Positions 47,401 to 60,510 of a DNA stretch of 64,000 nucleotides are shown here, one piece after another. The notes under the pieces are model-generated. The model saw only the letters and a list, made by a program, of their open reading frames with translations. It made no database searches and had not been told where the DNA came from. A program made the translations under genes and the position numbers. The stretch spans positions 1-64,000 of the forward strand of contig JAOTOM010004826.1 of the NCBI GenBank assembly GCA_034440615.1, in the 5' to 3' direction. This DNA comes from Ashinkailepas kermadecensis (lineage: Eukaryota; Arthropoda; Thecostraca; Neolepadidae). How positions within the stretch are numbered: position 1 is the first letter of the stretch; each line of letters starts with the position of its first letter.

Positions 47401-50400
47401 GGTCCGATGCGGCAGTGTCACATCAAACACCACAACACAGGAGCAGGGCCTGGCTCAGGGGAGCGTGTTCTCACCGAGCCTCTTCATCATCATGATCAAC
47501 GACATACTTGCTGACCACACTGACACTTGACTTCAATACTCACTTTTCGCGGACGACATAGCCATTTGGACAACAGCACAATGCTTCCTTAAAGCTGAAA
47601 AAAAAACATTCAAGCAGGACTAGACCACATTGCAAAGTGGTGCAAACCTTGGGGCTTCACCCTGTCCGCAGAAAATCGGCCACCGTCACATATAGTCGTC
47701 TCCGCCCAACACCCAAAACTCTACTTAAAATCGATGGCAAGGCCATCGAACAGGTGAAATGCTTCAAGTTCTTAGGAGTACATTTAGACGAAAAACTCAG
47801 TTTCAACACCCACATCACATCCATCTCGAAGCGATGCGCGAAGCGCGTCAGCATACTACGTGCACTTGCAGACACAGACTGGTTGGTTGGTTATTGGTTT
47901 TACGACACGTCGACCGTTGAGTCATGTAGCGTCGCCAATCTCTCACGCCGATTGGTCGCGTGCGAAGAGTAGCGACAGGTGAGACTCGAACCCACAACCT
48001 TTCGATTGTGAGACGAGCATCTTACCCCTAGACCACTCGTCCCCTCAGGCACAGACTGGGGTGGAGACAGGAAAACACTACTGCGACTGTACACATCAAT
48101 CATACGACCCATCCTAGAATACAACAGCATCATTTTTGCCACCATTTCAGAAAGCCAGAGCCGAAATTTAGAAATCATCCAAAACAGCTGCATCAGAGCA
48201 GCCACAGGTGCCCTCAGCACCACACCGATAGCCAGTCTTCTAGCGGACTCAAACACGCCCCCACTCCACGTCCGGAGGACACAACAGCTGTGCCGCTACC
48301 ACATCAAAATCAAATCCATTAAAAATCGTCGAGCACAGCGCTGCTTTACGCCTGACAGATACGACAAGAGCCGATTTGCGCGCAAACTTCCACCATATAG
48401 CATTCAAATTTCCACGGCTCTCTCAGATCTAAACTTCGCAATGCCATCCACTGCAACTCGACCGCCCACTAGGCCATTCTGGACTTTCGGTCAACCAAAG
48501 GTCGAGTACTTGCTCTCGGAGAAGAAATCCACTGTCACATCGGCGGAAATTCTTGACCTCTTCCACAAGTTCGCCGATGACAACAAACACAAATCACTCG
48601 TATTCAAGGATGGGTCGAAACACGAAGCAAAGGTAGGCATCGGCATCACTGGACCAGGTCTCAGGCTTTCCAAGCGTCTACCGGATAACTTCTCCATCTA
48701 CTCTGCTGAAGCAATAGCCATTCTGGCCGCTATCACCATTCTCATGAGACGTAAAGCTAGAAACGTAGTAATTTGCTCAGATTCCAAATCTGTCCTCCAG
48801 TCAATTAGCAACACCCACGACTGTCCACATCACTTCATTGATAGAATCCAACAACTCGTGGCCCATAACGTAAACATGAACTTTTCCTTCCTCTGGATCC
48901 CGGGCCACGCCAACATCCCAGGTAACGAAGAAGCAGACCGGCTCGCAAAGCAAGCCTTAGCATAGAACACTTACCCTAGCGTGGAATATTCGGTAGACGA
49001 TTGCAAAGAACTCCTACAACGCCAATTCGCCAACATCAACAGAACACATGGACACAACACAACACAAATCCAACCACATCCACGCAATCAAACCAACAAT
49101 AGGTACATGGAACACATCAAATCAATCTCACCAACAAAAAGAGGTCATCCTCACTAGACTTAGAACTGGTTGCACAAAACTAACACAGCCTCAATTAGAG
49201 GGTGACCAATATACAACACCGCACTGCGGCACCTGCAACACCACGTTAAGCATATGCCATATCCTGCTAGACTGTAGTAGCTTCAGCTCTCAAAGACAAC
49301 CACTTAAGGCATTCTGCCAAAAAGAGGGCATCACCCTATCGCTTCCATCGCTTCTCGGTGTCAAGCACCCAGAACTCCTTCAATTGCTATTTGAATATCT
49401 GTATGCCACAAAACTAGCAGGAGCACTGTAGGCACCACACCACCAACACTCGCATCAACTCGCAATGCATGACAGCGAAACACTCGTCGGAAAAACGTAA
49501 ATAGCCATCCTCGCATGGCGTTGGACGTACATGAGCCGATTTGCTTCTCAATTAGAAATAAATGGCTACCTAGCGGTGCCGTCGAAAGTAGATGAGCCGA
49601 CTTGCTTTAGGAAAACAAAAACAAACAAAACAAAAAAATTAGCATAACGTAAAAAGACTACCCAGAGGAGCCATCGGACGTAGATGAGCCGATTTGCCTA
49701 GCAACTCAACGTAAACGGCTACCCAGAGGTACAGCGAACGTAGAAGAGCCGAATTGCAAAACACCGTACTAACCCAACTGACAACACTGCATGGCATGCT
49801 TAGACGAACCCGCTACTAACAACTAACACGCGGCGGCCGGCGTGATAGGCGGTGTGAACAATTACCTCCTTGTTCGCACGGTAAAGATCCCTCGGTGCTC
49901 TTCGATAAGAGTAGGCTAAAGCCGGCACCCTGGAAAAATCAACTTCTCGCCACTCTCAAAACACCCCCACCCCCACCCAAACTACGAATTATTTTGTGGA
50001 GGAGTAAAGTAAAACTAAACCATTTAGACATCAGGGAGCTGTCCCCAACCCAGACCCTCGCCTTCAGCACCTAAAATATCACGCAAACTAACGTAAAATT
50101 CCTTAACGTAAATGTCCACTTGCCTGCACCTTGATCACAAACGTTCGCTTTATAGACAGACATGTAACGTACTCTCTTTAAAGGCGGCGCAAATGACCTT
50201 TATGGTCCGGCACGCCTAAAAAAATCACTCTCCCCCCGCGCAAACTTTACCCTATTTGAAGTGTTTTGAGGATTGAGCTACTAACTCGGCCGTCATTCCG
50301 TCCAATATCGAGATGCAGTTTGATAACACATACCAACGCGTTCACTGGCATTGTGTGGATGATGGGCGGATTTAAAAAGTAGTAATGCAGAAAGCTGTAT

Positions 50401-53327
50401 AATATTCATAAATGTCACGAACGATAACGGGGAATTCTACGACAAATCGACCAGGCAAAAGGGTGATTGTCCATCCTCATGTCTCAGATTTTTAGCAAAT
50501 TATTGATGCATAGGGTTATCATATGCTAAAACCTCCTGCTAAAATTATGCATATGCTAAGCTGAACCCTCCTGCTAAAATTGTATTTCGATCAGATCAAC
50601 GGTTCAGGAGTTATAGCCTCGGGTATTTCTGGAAGGTCACGCTGCAGGGTTACGCTCGGTGACCGATAACTATGTTAAATGTCATTCAAAATATAAATGC
50701 CCAAACATTTTTGAACTCGCAGTTTCAAAGAATCCAATTCCGGTACTATTTTAATGTGATAAATTATTGAAAAGTTACCCCATGAACTCAGGTCACGCGA
50801 CCTCCGGTGACCTCGATGCCCGTGAACATTTACTTTTAAAATTGACAGGATGGAAGGAACATATTTTTGCTTGACATATAACAACTAAAAATAATAGCGT
50901 TTTTGCTACAAACATTCGATTGGAGAGCGCAAGCTTTATCATATGTCAAGATTATCAAGGATTGCACTTCCAACTCGGCCAGCAGTCTAACTCGGCTGTC
51001 AGCAGAGCCCAAGCCAAGAAAGGGCCCCTGACTTGATGGACAGGGTTCAAGCGTTTGAATAGGGCCCTCTGGATTTCCGGAAAAGGCCCTGGGTCGTCAA
51101 AGAGGGCCCCTAGTTTCCGCAGGGGTCTCGGGCCGTCAGAATGGGCCCTTGGGCCGACGGAAGTGGCCCAAACTGTTGAAAGAGGGCCTCCGGCCTGACA
51201 TATTCCGACCGGACGGAGAATGTGCTGAGCCGTGAAAGAGGGTCTCTGAGCCGACGGATGGGGCCCTGGGCCGGACGTGCCGAGCCCCTGGGTCGGCTTT
51301 GGCTCACGCTGATGGAGAGGGTCTAAGAGCTGACAGCGGGCCTCAGGCCGATAAAGAGATCCCGAGCTTCGGAGACGATTCGGGCTGAAGCGGAGGGTTT
51401 CCGGTGCTACGTAAAAGGCTCCTAAGCCCATGGAGGGGCCCGGGCTGCCCTGCCCGGGCGCAGTAGTGGCGTTTCCAAGGGGTGAAGGGTACCCGCTCCC
51501 TATGGAGTCCAATGGAGCCCTCCAGGCGACCGCCCTGAGGGGCAGAAACATAACCGAAGAAATGTTTAAGTACCTCTAATAGCTTGTGTGGAAAATGCCC
51601 CTGACACGTGAAGAGGTCCACCCTGAGGACTAGCAAGGGCCGTAAAGACAACAGAGGACCCGCCCGAGAGCTGGAGGCCTATAACAGCTGGAAAGAGCAG
51701 TCTCAGCTGGAATTGGCCCCCAACTTGAGGAGTAGGGAAGTCCCCTGAGAGCTAGAACGGACTGGACTGTGATGCTTCTGAGGCTTGGGAGGAACACTGA
51801 GGGATGAACAGAGCCACCTAAGAGCTAAGGGGTGTTCAGAGAGCTGGCAATGTTTGCGAGAAATTGTGAGGCCTGTCTCAGAGCTGCTTTGTCACGAAGG
51901 AAGAGGTGGAGAAGGTCACTGTGAGCCTCGCAGGTCGCTTTACGAAATCTCTCCCCGTCAAGGGAACACAAAAATTTCACAAGTTCTCGCCTGCTAATGT
52001 TACGACTGTTTTTGTACATGTATTGTCGAACGACGAGGGACGTGCCGTGAAAGTGTCACGATAGGTGGACAAGACAAGCCAGACACGAGACAGAAATAAT
52101 TGGTGCACATATGAAACATCGTTTGCTACCGCAGCTACTTGCAGATTTGTGTGTTCATCTGTATTTGGGCATATAACAAAAACTTTAGATCGTTTCCATG
52201 CCCTCAAATATGCAAACGGTGCTTTGATGCACTTCTGACGGGGCATGGTTGTGACGTGATGTACCTCCATATTTCTCAGTTGGATACATGTTTGTTCTAA
52301 ACATACGATGATTGGGTAACCATGGTGTATACATTGCCCTCATGAATCCCTACGGATCGTGTTTTCTGTGAGAATACAAGCATTAACTCGAACTGCATCT
52401 CGATTTTGGACGCAGAGACGGCCGAGTTAGTATCTCAATCATCGAAAGACTTCAAATATTAATGTTATATCAACTATCGAGTTTGCTCTCTCCAAATAAG
52501 GATTAATAGAAAAACGCCGATTTTTTGTTTGCTATATATGAAGCAAAAACACCATTCTGTCAATTAAAAAAATTAAAAATGTCACGGGCATCGAGGTCAC
52601 TGGAGGTCACGTGACCTGAGGTCATGCGCTAACTCTTGTATTATTCATTGCATATTACAACTATTGTCAGAATTAGATTCCTTGAATCTTTGCGAGTTCA
52701 AAAATGTCTGAATATTTATATTTTGACTGATAATTCACTTAATTATCGGCCACCGAACATAACCTTGTAGCATGAGGTTATGTAAAGCACAACCTTCCAG
52801 AAATGCCCGAGGCTATAACTCCTGAACCGTTGACCTGATCAAAGTAAAATTTGCACAGGTCAATCGACCTGTGCAAATTTTACTAGGGTAGCATAAGGGT
52901 ATAAGATAATCCTATACACCAATTTTGCTCAAAATTTGAGACATGAGGGCGCCGGGTCCTGGTCGATCTGTCGTAGAATGCCCCATCTAATGTTTTTTTT
53001 TCTGCTCTCATGGGCTTCCCGGTCAGCTTCCACACAGTTCTCATGCTTAATTAACTTCAAGGATTATAGAAGGCCATAAAAAGCGAACAGAAAAGGACTT
53101 ATGCAGAATCTGATAATTTTCTAAAAACGAATCCACGGGAATATTTCACACTGCGAAGAAGTTATATCGCGAAGAAAAAGAGTATCTTGGTCCTCCAACA
53201 AGACGATTCCATGCAGGCAATTTTATTTTCAATTGGTCTATCTGCCATATCAATCTCACTGAGTATCTCTGTGAATATTTCACAGACATCTCACATCAGT
53301 CAATACCTCACAGATATCAAAATATAC

Positions 53328-53372
<45 letters not shown>

Positions 53373-53394
53373 TATGTATATATATATATATAGA

Positions 53395-53434
<40 letters not shown>

Positions 53435-53586
53435 TATTTATATCTATGAGCTATTGATTGGTGTGACATGTCTACATACGATACGTACATACATACATAC
53501 ATACATACATACATACATACATACATACATACATACATACATACAAACACAAACACAAACACAAACACAAACAACACACACACACA

Positions 53587-53624
<38 letters not shown>

Positions 53625-56600
53625 ACATGATATACGATACCGAACATCTCACTTTACTCCAGACCAACAAAGAGCCTCGGGTGATACTCGATATGCCCTA
53701 TCCATATTAGTTAGTTAGTTATTTGAGTTTAAGGGCGCTTCGACCAAAGCGTGATCATTTAGCGCCCATAACTTTCAGTTCAGCGTTTCAGTTAGTTATG
53801 CGTACAGGTGATACCGGGGTGAGTAGATGGCCCGAAAACCGATCGCTCTCAGAAAACGGAATATGTTCCCAAAATGAATTATGCCTGAGTCATCAGCCAG
53901 GACATCACGATATGTGTTGAGCCGTGTATTATTTCCATGGAACAACCTTCGCTCTGTTGAGAACTGCTGGCACCAGGTAAGTACATGACGTACGGTCAGG
54001 CTTCCTAAACAGCGGGGACACTGGGAGTCTCTCGTCGCCACAGATAAGGTATTGGTGTGTAGCATGTGTGTGGCCGAGGCGCAGTCTGCACAGCGTCACC
54101 TCATCACTTCTGGATCTGCGGTAGCACGACGGCCAGTATCCAAGGTGTGGTTTTATCGCGTGTAGGTTATTGTTGGTCTGCGCGTTCCAGCTCCTCTGCC
54201 ACTTGGTGTTCATAACTGAAGATATTCCGGGGAGATGGTCCCTGGCTGGCAATGGAAAAACACATGTTTGTGGTCTCCTGGCAGCCCATTTCGCTGCGGA
54301 ATCGGCACATTCATTTCCCGATACTTCCACATGGCTTTGTGGATCTCGACGAAGGAATCTCGAAATCCGAAATCGAAATCTCGAAAAGGAATCCGCAATC
54401 TCGACGAAGGAAATCGCTTTGATTATTGCAACGAGCTCCGAACTGTACACCTAGGCATACCTAGGTAAAGTAAAACACCTGACAGAAGAACCGCACACGA
54501 ACGCAGATCCCACTCCACAGTCACCCTTCGACCTATCTGTAAAAATGTGTGGGCAGCCTTCATACGTTTCCAAATGCTCCAAAGTTTTCATCTGAAACAG
54601 CTCGGGTGGAACATCGCCCTCACGCATCGCGGCGAGTGTCAGGTCAACTACAGGGGACACTAGATTCAACGGAGGTATCGATAGCTGCTGCACGCACATC
54701 ACTCGACACACTCTCGTTCTGCTCTCCTGAAGGAGCTCCCGGATACGTATACAGACAGGCAAGGCCGCCCCACGTTGCCCACTGCGGAAGAGTGTCAACG
54801 TGTGACGCGAGAACACCGCTGGGTACGTGGGGTGGGTGGGAAACTGACGCAACCTGCAGGCGTACCGCATGCCAAGCATTTCCCTTCCCAACGCCAGTGG
54901 TGACTCGTTGGCTTCCGCCAGCAAGCTAACGATTGGTGAGGTTCGGAATGCTCCGATAATAATGCGTATTGCCGCATGGTGTACCGTGTCAAGGACACGC
55001 TTATTGGTAGGGCAAGCGCTGTCATACACATAGCATGCGTAGTCCCGTTTGGATCGAATCAAGGACCGGCACAGCATCATCAGTGTGTTACGATCCGCAC
55101 CACACGAGGTTTGTGATATGCACTTCAATAAGTTTAGTGATTTAAAACACTTTTCTCTAAGTGTTTAAAAATGTTGTTTGTACGTCAAACGACTATCAAA
55201 CTGCACCCCGAGGAACTTCGCGATTGGGTGAACATGAATGGATGAATCATACAACTTCGTATTTAGTTCTTGAGAGCACCGCCTACGACAGAAGTGCGTT
55301 GCAACAGTTTTATATGTGGAGAAGCGTAGTCCATCTGCAATACCACATCTTTGGAGGTGGTTCACCGCAAGCTGTAACTGTCGTGTTAGCGATGATGCGT
55401 TGGAGCCAGAAAACCATATAGCAAAGTCGTCGCCGAACAACGATCGTCATATGCCACGCGGCAGTGCATCCCATATATCATTTATGAATACAGCAAATAA
55501 GGCAACACACAGAACACTTCCCTGTGGAACTCCATTGACTTGGTGGAAGCAATGGGAAAGCTCATGTCCTACCCGGACGCGGAAGAAGCGATCCTTGAGA
55601 AATTCCTGTAGAAAAACTCCCAAGTTCCGGCGGATTCCACACTTCCTTGCTTTCAACAAGATTCCATGTCGCCAGGTTGCAGCATAGGCTCCTTCTATGT
55701 CGAAAAAAAAATCATTCCCACATGTTGTCGGCGCTTAAAAGCGAGTCGAATGGCGGTGTCAAGTGCTAAAAGATGTTCCGTTGTGCGTAGGCGAAACCTA
55801 CGTGCGAAGGCCGCAACACATTGTGCGTTAGTAAAAAATTATACGTTTCTAGAAACCAGGTGAGTCGCACATTGACCATTTTCTCCAGGAGCTTGTTGAG
55901 ACACGAGGTCAGGGAAATTGTTCGGCAGTGCAGTAGGTATAGGCCACTCTTTCTTGGCTTCAGAACAGGGACCACTATGGCTTCCCGCCAAGAATCCAGA
56001 AAGTAGCCCTCCCCCTATACTCTGTTCAACGACACCAAAAGTGCATCAAGTACTCGCAAAGGTAGATGTTTTAGCGTGTCAGTATAAATTCCATCAACTC
56101 CTGCCACGCTCTTTAGATTTACGATCGCGGAACGCAGTTCATGAATACTAAATGGTTCGTTATAGCACAGATCATCAGACGTGGGACAAATCAATTGGCT
56201 GAGCATGATTTCGTCTTTTTGCGGAGAAATTCTGGTGATAATTTCCATATCCACTGCGGGCTGATAGAGCCCGGGCTAATTCCTCAGCAACCTCAGCGGG
56301 GCGGGTCACGTCCACTCCAGCCACATGTAGTACGGGAAGGCGGACCGCATTATACTGGCCGGCCATACGTTTAATACGGGACCATACTTGGGTCGTTGGG
56401 GTAAATCGGTTAATAGTATACATATCCCCTACATGGCCTTCGCTTAGCTTCTCGTATAATTCGGCGTGTTAAGGCTAGCGCCTTTTGAAATGCAATCAAG
56501 TTCGCCTGGTCGCTGTTTCTGTCAAATGTTTTAAATGCTCGCTTACGTGCGCGTATGGCGTCACGGCATTCTGTTGACCACCATGGAACTGGAGAGCGCC

Positions 56601-59600
56601 GTGGAGCACAAGATGTTCGTGGAATGGTGGAATCGGCGGACTGAATAAGCATCGATGTCAACTGCTCCACCGAGAGGTCACAGACATCAGCATTACTTGG
56701 CAAGCATGCTTCCAAATTTTCCTCGAAATTTCTCTAGTTCGATTTCTTTAAGTTCCACCGTTGAGGTCTGGAGCCAAGCCTCTCGCTGTCACTGTATTGA
56801 ATAAAAATAGGGAAATGGTCGCTACCAAGTAGGTCGTCGGAAGCCGACCAGGTCATATAATGCGCTAGAGACCTGCTTACAAGATTTAGCGCGATCGCGG
56901 ATATAAGACCAGAAGGAAGAGCGAAGTGGATGGCTGCACCCGTGTGTAAAAGGCAGAGGGCATCGCCCAGAATAAAACTCTCCACAGCTCGACCGCGAGA
57001 GTTTACAGAGGCACATCCCCATGCGACCTGATGCGCGTTGAAGTCGCCGAGGAGCAAGACAGGCTGAGCCAGTTGGAGCACCAGGCGACTGAGCTCCACA
57101 GACGGCAGCGAATGTTCAGGAGGAAGATAGACAGAGCATATTGTTATAGTATGACGAATGAATTCGATGGTAGCAGCGACTGCTTGGAGAGGGGTATTCA
57201 GCGTTACATCCTGATGAGAAATGCTATGGTGTACAGCCAGTGGCGCACCGGAGGGGGCCCACGGGGCCCGGGCCCCCCATGAGACCAAAGTGCCCTTTTG
57301 GCCAAAAGTGCCCTTTGACTGAAAAGTGCCCTATTGGCCGGAATGTCCCAAATTTAGCCCAAAAATCACCTGCCTCGTCATAAAGCAGGTAATTTTCTGG
57401 CTAAATTTGGGACATTCCGGCCAAAAAATCTTTTTTTCTAGCAATTTTAAAACAAATTGCTTGCCACCCCCCCCCTCCCGGTCAACAAACCTTCCAGTGT
57501 GGCCCGGGCCGCAAAGTGCCCTTATGTAGCCGGTCAAGTGCCCTTTTGAAGCCGGCCAAGTGCCCTTTTCGGTCCGGGCCCCCCATGGAAAAATCCTGAG
57601 TGCGCGCCTGTGTACAGCTAAAAGTACACTTCCGTGCGCAATGGTCTCCTATGCCTTGTTTTTTCGCAATAACATAATACTTTTTTAGTCGGAGGGAAGA
57701 GTGTGGTAGTAACTTTGCCTACAAAGTTACCAGAAACATACAACCATCGGGCAGTGCTGATTTAAAACTGTCTCGAGGTCGGCCATATGTGTACGAACCC
57801 CTCTGCAGTTCCATTGTAAAATGAGAGACATTAAAATGCTAGTTAAGGGTAGCAAAACAGTTTAAAAAGGCAAAGTCGCCGACCAGAGTTGACAAGTGCT
57901 CCACTAAAATTGGCTATCTTCTCGAGCCTTCGGAGGCCGAACGCACTCTCCTGGATCCACCCCCAACGAGGATGTCCGCGGCCGCGACCTCTGCGAACCA
58001 CCCTCCGAGGGCGACCCCTCCCAGGGTAACATACGCTTCTCAACACGCGCGTCTACACGCGGCAACGGCGCCTGGGAGGAATCGGTCAGAGACGCCGATG
58101 GAGGGGATCCACACCGGATAGGTTCCCCTCGGGGCCGGTGCGCGGGACGGGGCCTCCACTCGTCGGCGGGGTGAGGAGGGAGTCTGGAGAGCATTCGCCC
58201 GGGGCGGAGGGGGAGAGCGCATTTGTGTGTGTGTGTGGGGGGGGGGGCTATTCCCACAGCTGGAGATCCGGACTGACTTTCCACGCGCCTTCGCGGCGAA
58301 AGAGTGGCTGGTCTGGGAGGAGCAGGCTTGTCTGCTCCTTGGCGGGCTGCCGCACGAACCCTCTCCATTTCAGCAAGACGCGCTCGCTTCGCATCGCGGG
58401 CGCGTCTATCGGCTTCCTGCCTCTGCAGATTTACGTCTGGAATCGGCAGCGATCTGCCCGTGTTGGCAGCTGGCAACGTCGGTGCAGAGTTTGAGCTTCT
58501 CCGAAAGTCGGCAGGGAGTGGAGGTGATGTAGAAATGGGTTCAGTACGAGAATTCACATCTCGCTCCGGCAAGAAGGTGCAGGCGAGTCTGAAAGATCGT
58601 AGTAAGTCTCTAAGTTGGGATAGAAATTGCAAGGCACTGGCAGACTCTCGGTGAGTGGTGGCCGGTTGTGTGCTTTTTTACTTTGCTGGCGTATGACACG
58701 CTGGGGTGGGTATCGGCGTAGATTTCCCTTGCTTGCTGAAAAGTTATGTTCCTGGTTCACGTCAGGACTAGCATCTCCCTTTCCTTTACATTTACTGGAC
58801 AGCCTTTGTCAAATTACCTGCCCCTGGCCACAATTAACACACCACAAGCTCACAGCTTCACATTTGTCGCTGGTGTGCGCTGACGTGCCACACCTACTAC
58901 AGGCCGGGCGACCTCGACAATACTGTGTAGTGTGACCGTATCTCTGGAAACGGAAACATCGCATGGGATTGGGGACAAAAACGCGTACCTTCATCTTGAC
59001 GTAGCTTACGTGTATTGTAGAGGGGAAATCTGTAGAATTAAAAAGTCAACACAATGTTATTCGTTGCTTGCAGATCGCCTCCTCTCCTTACCTCCATCCT
59101 ACGTGCCTCGATGACACCGAAGTCTGCCAGACCGTCGACAATTTCAGGATCAGATACGTCTCTTAAATCAAAACAATTTATCACACCTTTTGACGTTTTT
59201 TTTTGTCCTATGAGGCTCAACTAAAATAGGTATACTGACATCCCTCATCCTGCCCTGGTCTCTCACATAGTAAGTAAACTATGTTGCCTCGGGGGTTCTC
59301 TTGGCGCCATCAACGCTCCGAAATTCTACCTCGATTCCTCCATCTCGTAGCTATTCGCACCTGGCGACGTCTCCAAATTTGTAACATCCACGCTTCCGCT
59401 CAAAGGGCGAAAAAGCACACAAACTCCTTCCAGGGTCACTCGATTTCAGTACTGGTATTCGAGGCGATGTTAACCGGGGTTCCGAACTAATACTCCGAGC
59501 TACATTCCCGCTATGGGAAGCAGTGGTAGTCACAACGGGAAGGGGAGAGAAACATGCATGGCGGGATGCCTCTGCAGGTGCTGGGTCAGTGGTCTGGTCC

Positions 59601-60436
59601 CTGCTTGAAGGACCAGTAATGTTTTTAGTTTTTGGAAATGCCATATGATGTATTTTATTTCTGCCCGCGGACGTCCCACCACACTGGGGCCCTACTGCGG
59701 GGACGCCTGTGCCCCGCAAGCGGGAGGACATCAGGCACCCGCAGAGCCATACGGGGCAGGCGGCGCCTTCGCCCGGCCGGGAGAGAGAAACTCACCACCC
59801 CGACCGGGATCCAGCACCGCTCACCCCTGACCCCAGCCGGCCGTGCCAGCAGACACTGGGAAGAATTTCAGGTCCCCGGCCCGAGGCGACCAGCCACCTG
59901 ACTCGTATGGGGCCCTACGGGTCCGCCCGCCCCTCCGGGATATCGGGACCAAAGAGGCGTGTTGGTCCCCCATCGCAACTAGCACCGTGCGACGGGGGAC
60001 CTCAACCTCCAGGACTCGGTCAACCCCGGGGGGCGGGCCAAGGGGGCGCGACTACCCAGATAAAACTGAGCTGATGGGCAGGACCGGGGAAGATGTCCTA
60101 CCTGCTCATAGTAGGGATAGTTGGTGTTGCAGGACCAGGTGAAGGACATGGATGTTGAGATGAGATGGGTGTTGGAATGGGAGCGTATGGATGGAAGGAC
60201 GAGTGAGGCACTCTTAGTCTGACCCCTCGCCGGCTCACCGGTGGACTGGGACTCCGGGTCATTGGGGCACGCAATCCCCCCCACCACGGAAAGGTGGTGG
60301 GTCGTCGGGGGAGAGGGGGGGGGGGGCTATAATATGGCGGACGCTTCTGGACGCCACTATGTTCACATATTGCTGTTGTTTTCGTAGTGGGAACAATTCA
60401 CCAGTTACAGACACACACAGACGCACACACACACAC

Positions 60437-60510
<74 letters not shown>

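Larger units (their letters stand above)
43079..50224 (+). mobile_element. LINE-B, RNase H-bearing non-LTR retrotransposon, nearly full length
   Basis: On the plus strand: ORF1 with CCHC knuckles (43615-45456), AP endonuclease (45471-46061), RT (46100-47960), connection (48050-48440), RNase H (48441-48965), Cys/His C-terminus (to 49431) and a 3' UTR of about 800 bp with degenerate tandem units. It ends with the stem-loop tail GGCGGCGCAAATGACCTTTA...CGGCACGCCTAAAAAAA. Two later insertions (57-bp tail-only at 47214 and SINE at 47883) sit in the RT with target duplications, and a SINE is in the 5' UTR. Domain order fits the I/Jockey group. Confidence 0.9.
50271..52985. mobile_element. large inverted-repeat element of about 2.7 kb
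   Basis: A repeat body of about 550 bp occurs at 50440-50960 (plus) and inverted at 52985-52440, and an outer motif GAGCTACTAACTCGGCCGTC with ATCGAGATGCAG lies at 50273-50315 and inverted at 52397-52443. Between them are a degenerate GGGCC-rich array and about 700 bp of unique sequence. No transposase was found. The same body occurs singly at 42485. Confidence 0.7.
53709..60100 (-). mobile_element. LINE-D, RNase H-bearing non-LTR retrotransposon
   Basis: On the minus strand: ORF1 with CCHC knuckles (59731-57904), AP endonuclease (57830-56734, split by a MITE), RT (56715-55165), connection and RNase H (55128-54300), Cys/His C-terminus (to 53796), then a short 3' UTR ending in the stem-loop tail and AACTAACTAACTAA at 53709. 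The 5' end is uncertain, in GC-rich sequence before 60290. Many frameshifts show it is dead. Its tail is the likely source of the 57- and 58-bp insertions at 47214 and 18114. Confidence 0.9.

Noticed and set aside
59709..60142. GC-rich open frames as a host gene
   Set aside because: Arg/Pro-rich composition in all frames reflects base composition; the position fits the 5' region of LINE-D.
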